A DNA stretch of 64,000 nt from Pezicula radicicola (lineage: Eukaryota; Ascomycota; Leotiomycetes; Helotiales; Dermateaceae), in contig PDUO01000006.1 of NCBI GenBank assembly GCA_003008705.1, positions 1,249,295 through 1,313,294 of the forward strand, read 5' to 3'. Both the position numbers and the translations under genes were made by a program. Shown one piece after another: positions 57,957 through 64,000 of this stretch. Position 1 is the first letter of the stretch. Each line of letters opens with the position of its first letter. The notes beneath the pieces were generated by a model. The model had not been told where the DNA came from. It ran no database searches and saw only the letters and a program-made list of their open reading frames with translations.

Positions 57957-58910
57957 TTTTTGCACTTGCACAATACTCGAAGACGTTAAGGGCAAAGGTA
58001 CAGGAGAGAAGTGACGATGGAGATATATGTCCGAGTTTAACGAATTTATGTCTAGGTATCACCTCGTTGTGAATAGACGACGAATTTCCTTTATTTTCAG
58101 CTTTGTTTCCCCCCCCCCCCCCTTACTCGCTCGACGCTCTCATTTCCCGGCGGTTGTACTTGTCAGTTTCAGCGCGATGGGAATATGGGAATGGCACTGG
58201 CACAAAAGTGGGCGTTCTATTGATTTTTGATTCTTTTTCTTTCGGTTTGGTTTCGTTCGGTTGGTTGGGTGGGTGGTTGGTTTAGGTGGTCTTTTGATGG
58301 TTATTATGGCGGGGATGATGAATGGGGTGGAGAGGGCGGGGAAGAGGAGCGGAGGGGAAGGGGAGGGGGGAGGGAAAGGGCGCAGTGATCGCAGAACGGA
58401 ATGGCATGAGGCTGGGTGTTGAGAGTTGACCGGCGACCAAATAAGAAAATGAGAAAACGAGAGATGAGAATGAGAAAATCCGAGATGAGAAATGGAATGA
58501 ATGGGGCTATGATAATGGGAAGGCGAGGGATTTTGAGAAAGGGGGAAGGCAAGATGGGGAGATGGGGAGGTGTGGAGGTGGTTTTTAGAGTGTGGGCTTG
58601 TAGACTGTTGTAGAGTTGTTCTACCACTCTTCGAAAATAAACATGCTCGTCAACACAACCTCCTTTCCATACTTCACAACCCCTGTCGTGAAAATAGACA
58701 CTGAGCCCCAATAATGTGCCATGCATACAGTTGATCAAGTGCTTAACAGACCAAAACATCTATCCTATACCAAATTCTAGTCAATAAATGACAACCTACT
58801 GTACAGGCAATTTTTTTTAATTACGCACTTAGATAAGTTTTCTAGTTGACTTGGTAGACTTCTTATTAAGTAGCAGTATTGTTCCATCCTCCTCTTCACA
58901 AAACAAACTT
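57957..58910. other. low-complexity intergenic region
   Basis: A run of about 14 C residues lies near 58110. 58310-58590 is strikingly purine-rich on the plus strand (GGGGAGG, GAGAAAATGAGAAA and similar), and the long open frames there (58304-58759, -) are a by-product of this bias. Nothing gene-like is seen. Confidence 0.6.
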
Positions 58911-60437
58911 TCAAAGCAACGCCTTCAAAGCCTCCGCCGTATCCAAAACACTCTCGCGGAAACTCCTATACACAAACCCAACCTCCCTCTCAGCCTTAGC
59001 ACCACTAATCCTATTTACGCCCTTGGGATACATCACACTAACCACCTTACCATCCTCAAACCCAATATACCCCTCACCAGGAACGCCCCTCGGAATATCA
59101 ATAACCCTATCCCTATCCCCATCCCTCCACGAGTTCCAAGGTTTATCTTCTCTTAAGATATCAGCAGCAGCTTGTAAAGGTCCGAATCCCGCACATGCAA
59201 TATATCGTTCTCCATCTGCCTTTTCGGGATTCTCTAACGCCCAATGGTGTATTAATGCTACGTCTCGGACGTCGACCCAGGATCCGCTGCCTATGTTTTG
59301 GGGGATTGTTTTTGATTTATTACTGCTGATAGGGCTAGTAACGCCACTGGTTTCAACACTATCGCTATCAACGCCACTGCTACTCGTATCAACGCCACCG
59401 GATAAAAGTGTGAAGAATGGTTTTAGTGTTTCGTTTAGGAGGGTGCTGGATTGTGGGATGAGGATTGGGGGGCCGATTACTATGGTGGGGTTTATGGTTG
59501 TTATTGCGAAGGATGGCTGGGTTTTTATGTTAGTTTTTAAAACTTGGTGATGTAATTATATTGTAGGAAGGAAGGAGAATGAAGTGGGATGAAGTGAAGT
59601 GGAGTGAGAAAACAAAGCCCCCCCAAACAAAACAAAGAAGAGAGGAGAAAAGTTAAAAAAGAAACAAACGAACCTTGAATTTTTCTTTAAATTTCCAAAC
59701 CGCTTTCTCGGCTGCGGTTTTACTGGCTCCGTATAGTGTATTCGGTGGCGTCGTTGTAGTCCCGTCATCTCGATCCTTCTCCGCTCTCTCGAGTGCTGTA
59801 CTTGCGAAGTCGAGTTCGGTGTACACGTGTTCGTATTCTGTTATTTTGGGGGGATCTATGACTGTTATGACTGAGGAGGTTATTACTACAGAACTGATTT
59901 TTGGTTGTGAATCTGAAGCAGTTTTCACTTCTTGTTTTTTTTGTTGTTGTCGAAGAGCTGATGAGAGTAAGACTTCGCAGCCTTTTTGGGCGGGGATTAC
60001 TGTTTCGGTGTAGGTTGTAAGATTGAAGTTTAGGGGTGATGCTGTGTGGAAGACCCCGGTGACTCCTGTTTTATGGTTTTTTGTTGGTTGGTTTTTGTGT
60101 TTACTTTTTTTTTCTTTTCTGTTTTTGGGGGCGGGGGGATGGGGTGGTAGGAGGGGATGTGTAATTGTAATTGTATAGTACCTTGAATGGCTTCATCGAA
60201 AGCCCCTTCTATCGTCATATCTGGTACTTCAAAGATACGAACTCTTTCTCTGTATGCTGCATATGGTCCATCTTTGTCATTGAAGAGTGCTTCTTCTGTG
60301 CTTTTAAGTCGTCGTGTTGTTCCGTGTAGGGAATACCCTTTTGTGAGGATGTGGAGTCCGAGTACACTTGCTATGTATCCGTTTATTCCTGTTATGAGAA
60401 GGGTCTTGCCGTTGCTTGGTGGAAGTGTTGTTGTCAT
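58911..60437 (-). CDS. extended SDR reductase (dihydroflavonol-4-reductase/GRE2-like)
   Basis: Exons are complement(58911..59516), (59674..60065) and (60182..60437), with introns of 157 and 116 nt; the product is about 417 aa. The Rossmann nucleotide motif is TGINGYIASVLG (from residue 16), followed by a TTRR segment typical of NADPH-dependent members. The core has VFHTASPLNF, VVITSSVITV (catalytic Ser near 149-150) and the catalytic pair in LYGASK (Tyr197, Lys201). Later SWVDVRDVALIHHWALENPE is typical of the family. These enzymes reduce ketones or aldehydes of small metabolites; the substrate is unknown. Between SGG and TIPQNIGSGSWVDV lies an unusual insertion of three imperfect SGVD(S/T)-type repeats encoded by a small minisatellite. 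The 157-nt intron has a weak donor (GTTCGT). Confidence 0.88.
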
Positions 60438-61891
60438 TGTTTTTGTTTTTGTTTGTTTTGGTTTTGTTCTGTTTTTGATTCGGGTTTTTTTTTTTTTGAG
60501 AAATGGAGGAATAGAGGAATGAGTCGATGAGGTGGTTTATGAAGTGTGTTGGGGTATGTATTGTAGGAGTTTGTAAAGAATACGATTGGTGAAATTAGGA
60601 GGTTTGGAAGTAGGAAATGGGAAGTAAGTGTTCCTTCTTATATAATTGTCCTGAGCGTAGATACGGTCAAAACTTAACAAATTCAGAAAACACTAGCAAG
60701 GATAGGCCTTGTAATAAACCATGAAAAGTGACGTTTCTAAGGTGATTCTTGTCCCGTTTCTGACAGGTTTTGGCGGTATCATACAGCCAGAGAGAAATTA
60801 TCTTGGCGTTGTATCACTAATCTTTCACATCTTACAGCCTTATTATTGGTGTTGTTAATAGCGTGGTTTAGATCTCTACAAAGTAGAAGCCATAGACTAA
60901 GCCTAACCTACCTAAGTAAGTCTACAGCCACGACCCACTCACTGGTTGTTGAGCTAGGTAAGCCATAGGCGCCAATAAGCAACTAACTACACTACGTAGC
61001 CCTACTCAGAACTCTAACTAGTTAAGCGCTTAACTATTAATTGGGTTTAGTTATCTAAATTCATGATTTATGCCCAGCTTATTTATTTGGTTTATGAAAT
61101 GCTGGCTAGTTTTGTATACACTTTTCTCTCACTTGGGAATGGTGGCTTTCTTTCTTTGTCTCAATTGCCTGCTTACTCCTAGGTGGAAATCAACCCCTTG
61201 TTATGCCTCTTGTTTCTATTCCACCCTCCTTTTTTGTTAGGCTAGGCTAGTGAGTACGTAGTTATTTGCTTATTTACTTATTAATAAACAACACTATAAC
61301 ACTGCTTGTAATTCATCTCCACCGTATATTATAATCCTTATATTACTTATAGTTAAGCAAAGGGCTGTTATATTTAGGCAGCAACTAGTAGTTTTGTTTA
61401 ATAATTTAACTCACAATCTAACATACCGTATTTCTCTCATTTGATAATATTTGATCTCAATGGGAACATGAGCTGAAGCTAGGGGAGCCAAGAAGGAGCT
61501 TGGGTAACAGGCAATCTTATGTCGGAATCTCGACCTGACTAATTTCTATTTCTACCTTTGGAACTAAGCTATTGCTGCTTTAGCCTGAGTTGTGGGTGAG
61601 CAAAACTAAGTAAGGCTGAGCCAGCGAATCTTAGGAGATGAGCTATGCTAATACAAAAAGCGGTACGTCAATCACGACGGGCTTCTAGTAGTCCTACGTG
61701 TACTTGTCGGCGCTGACGATAGCCTACCCGATCGGTCCCGCAAACAAGACAGTAATCTACAATTTAATTCATGTTTATAGGCCGCCGAACGGAAACCTCG
61801 TCGTTTCTCTTTTCCATCATTCTTCTACCTGCCAAATATTCCTTACTATATATACTTCCCTCCCCTTCCCGCTTAAAATACTCTATGTGAA
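60438..61891. other. gene-free stretch, AT-rich toward the right
   Basis: The first 250 bp are the SDR promoter. The rest shows only short frames; one at 61698-61895 (+) runs antisense to the end of the ABM pseudogene and is not called. Confidence 0.5.
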
Positions 61892-62346
61892 CTAGATGAC
61901 TGCTTTTAGCTCTATTAAGTTAGGATTGCGGAATCATCGCTTACTATCAGCAATCCACAAAGGTTTGCTCTTCTCCTAGAGCGTCTTATAATACGGTTTG
62001 GTCAGTTGTTCCTATTTTCCCTATTAGGTGTGTTCTATCTTTCATTATTCCTCTTGAACAGCAGCTTAATTAAAAAGTTCCCTCTAACAAAATTAATCCT
62101 ATTTACCTTCTCAAACCACTCCCTATCCCTACTCTAAACCTTAAGGAACCTGAACCGTCCTGGACAATCCGGATCCTGAAAAACATCAAAAGGTAAGCAT
62201 TCGTCGTCCTTCGTACATTGGGCCTAAACAGGTCGGTGTACCTCTTTGAACTTCTTAATGTTCTCGGCCGCTACTTGGATTGTGACAACTAATGTTAGTT
62301 GCTTTTTGGCTGTCCCAGTAGTAGCCGAATTATCTCTAAAGGCCAT
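61892..62346 (-). pseudogene. RIP-inactivated antibiotic biosynthesis monooxygenase (ABM/quinol monooxygenase-like) gene
   Basis: Reading complement(62107..62346) then (61892..62011), with a 95-nt intron (GTAAAT..AATAG), gives a frame that is coherent except for stops. It starts MAFRDNSATTGTAKKQL and continues VVTIQVAAENIKKFKEVHRP, then CTKDDECLPFDVFQDPD, CPGRFRF, SRDREWFEK / EQLTKPYYKTL and EKSKPLWI. These are typical of the small ABM ferredoxin-like fold. TAG interrupts at least three positions where the family has Trp (RPV-stop-AQC, KV-stop-SRD, KTL-stop-EKS), and TGA interrupts once near the end. TGG-to-TAG is the RIP signature, so an active relative may exist elsewhere in the genome. Confidence 0.75.
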
Positions 62347-63006
62347 TATTAAAACCGAGATTTGTTTCTAAGCGGGGTTGGAAGTGTGGGTAGTTATTTT
62401 AGGAAAGTAGGTTGATTTGTTGGGATAGAAGAGGATTTAAGAAAAAGATGATTTATTTTAAAAGCTTTGGTATCACTATTTTAATTGGATTTATAATGTA
62501 TAGTGGAGTTTTTTAAACTCCGAATCTTATATCCGCAAAAGGGTTATATTCGTAAAATGGGCCTATGAGAGCCGTTTTAGTAGCCTTATACTTTCTTAAA
62601 TTACATTGTAATAAAATCAGCTCTAGTAGTAAGGACTATTGCTATGAGCTTGCGTGCGGAAGGGGGATTGTCGAAGGTTAAGGATAAATAAGGTACTAAA
62701 AGATTGCCGTCCTATTTCGTAGTTTTAATAAAGGTTCTTTTAGAACTTTTCTATTTTCCTTATTAATTAATATAAGCTTTAGGATATTTAATTATTAATT
62801 ATTATTATAATAAAGTATATAATACAAAAGATAAGCCAGCCTAAGCAAAGGCGGCATAGGTTATATAAGTCTAAATATCGAGATTCCGGTGGTATAACAT
62901 CGTAACCAGCGATGACTTGAAGTACATTTAAAATGCCCTGTTTAAAATCAAGTCCCAAAACTATCTATCTATTCAAGAACCAATACCAAATCTGCTGCAC
63001 AAATAC
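62347..63006. other. AT-rich gene-free stretch
   Basis: This follows the ABM pseudogene and is very AT-rich at 62730-62830. No coding sequence or clear repeat boundary is seen. It is probably part of the same RIP-affected block as the ABM relic. Confidence 0.5.
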
Positions 63007-63959
63007 CTAAACCTCCTTCTCAATAACCACACTCTTCTCAACAGTAGCCTCAACCTTATCATCCATCAACTCCTCCACCCCCCTCAAACACCACACCGCC
63101 CCAATAGCAAGTACAACCAAAGGAATAATACTAGCCCACGCCAATCTATAAGCCCTCGTATAAACCCAATGACTAGCATCAACACTAGCCCCCAAAATAC
63201 TCTCATTAATACCCGGTACTAACTCCAACGCAGTAGTATTTCCAGCGGTTAACCCTGATAGTAAAGCTCCTATGGAGGTTGGAGGTAATCCGGCTGAGAT
63301 GGCGGCTTTAGAGATTGATGGTACGTAGGATGAGCTAAGTTTATTGTTGATTATTACGTTTAGGACTGCGGATCCGAAGGCTCCTCCTATTGCGCGGGCG
63401 GAGAAGGCAAGGCCTGTTGCGGTACTGAGCAGGGCATGCGGGGCTGTGAATTGGATTAGGGCGACGAGAAGGGTTAGGGGTCCGGCTTGTCCGATTCCCG
63501 CTTTATGGATTGTTAGTAAAAGAGTTGATTTGAGTTGAGTTGAGGGAAAGACTTACAGATTACGTTGAAGCCGATTTGGGCGTGGTTCATGGTTGGTTTT
63601 ATGGTTGCATAGCAGATTGATCTAGGGAGGGGGTTTGAGGTTAGCTACTTGAATATAGATGCATATAGAAGTGGCGATATAGCTTACACTACGAGGAAGA
63701 GGACAAACGTGACAATCAAGGGAGACTTGAGATCTTTATAGACAGTTGCGTACCATCTAATTCTGTTAGTATGGAGCCTTTTTGTTCTTCAATGCTAGGT
63801 AGACTTGAGCTAGAAACTTACGTGATAGGAATAGAAGCAAAGATATTAACTAAGTTGAAACTAAGTTGTCGAACCGAGATCCTCCAAGAATTGGTCTCGA
63901 ATCCAAGATTCAACACAATCTGTGGAGTAACACTGTTCACAGCACTATAGAAGATCCAT
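63007..63959 (-). CDS. MFS transporter, TRI12/efflux-pump type, C-terminal part (runs off the window)
   Basis: Four exons are visible: complement(63822..63959), (63688..63756), (63557..63621) and (63007..63500); a 3' splice site (TCTAG) at 63960 shows that more exons lie beyond 64000. All joins keep the frame. Family-typical pieces are RWIFYSAVNSVTPQIVLNL, WYATVYKDLKSPLIVTFVLF, MNHAQIGFNVI, GIGQAGPLTLLVALIQFTAP and ATGLAFSARAIGGAFGSAVL. These match the C-terminal half of DHA-type major facilitator pumps of the TRI12/siderophore-transporter group. A last membrane segment (RLAWASIIPLVVLAIGAVWC) and a charged cytosolic tail (VEKSVVIEKEV) end the protein. Substrate cannot be inferred. Its neighbour, the ABM pseudogene, is a kind of gene often found near such pumps. 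Confidence 0.9.
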
Positions 63960-64000
63960 CTAGAATAAACCACATAGTTAGTTGAATTCCATACAATATG

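Noticed and set aside
58304..58759. Minus-strand 151-codon frame rich in Pro/Ser/Phe
   Set aside because: Produced by the strong purine bias of the plus strand in 58310-58590; no gene features.

Overview
This window looks like a chromosome piece from a filamentous ascomycete (Pezizomycotina). The protein-coding genes carry many short introns (45 to 157 nt) with GTRNGT donors, CTRAC-type branch points and YAG acceptors. The gene families are typical of moulds: a 2EXR protein, a pepsin-like protease, a filamentous-type amino acid permease and a TRI12-like MFS pump. A Leotiomycete (Helotiales or Sclerotiniaceae-like) is my best guess from overall base composition and gene content, but this is an inference. 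Gene islands of ordinary composition alternate with AT-rich, gene-poor tracts. In those tracts the relics show TGG-to-TAG changes, the expected mark of repeat-induced point mutation (RIP).

Layout. 0.5-10.4 kb: a 2EXR protein (-), a secreted aspartic protease (+), a small secreted cysteine protein (-) and a 3-ketoacyl-CoA thiolase (+). 10.4-18.5 kb: AT-rich desert holding a complete but RIP-killed Tc1/mariner element with terminal inverted repeats. 18.6-23.9 kb: a conserved protein with a C-terminal C2H2-like motif (-), DAHP synthase (-, shikimate pathway) with Gcn4/CPC1-type sites upstream, and a secreted two-module cysteine-rich protein (-). 23.9-38.4 kb: mostly gene-free, with a ~420-bp MITE, a decayed chitin-binding (CBM18) gene, one serine-rich GPI-type protein gene (29.3-29.9 kb), a short interstitial telomere repeat, a compact multi-hairpin palindrome and a second ~400-bp inverted-repeat element. 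38.4-49.6 kb: a low-complexity conserved protein, a small conserved membrane protein and mitochondrial ribosomal protein mL50 (divergent pair), an amino acid permease with six exons, a tryptophan- and cysteine-rich putative zinc protein and a small acidic protein. 52.3-55.0 kb: the vip1-like RRM gene with a metallothionein array. 55.5-60.4 kb: a small hydrophilic protein, a coiled-coil protein and an extended SDR reductase. 61.9-62.3 kb: a RIP-killed antibiotic-biosynthesis-monooxygenase (ABM) gene. 63.0 kb to the edge: the 3' part of an MFS transporter.

The most interesting locus is 52.3-55.0 kb. An RRM gene of the fission-yeast vip1 type ends at a stop codon that lies inside a 51-nt GC-AG intron candidate. 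Removing that intron joins the RRM protein in frame to ten tandem seven-cysteine metallothionein units (70 cysteines). A further well-formed 3' splice site beyond the array leads in the same phase to a different 40-residue tail. One locus could therefore make an RRM protein with three different ends, one of them a large metal-binding domain.

All exon structures were worked out by eye from splice signals and reading-frame continuity. No database search was possible, so family names rest on recognised motifs, and novelty cannot be verified here.
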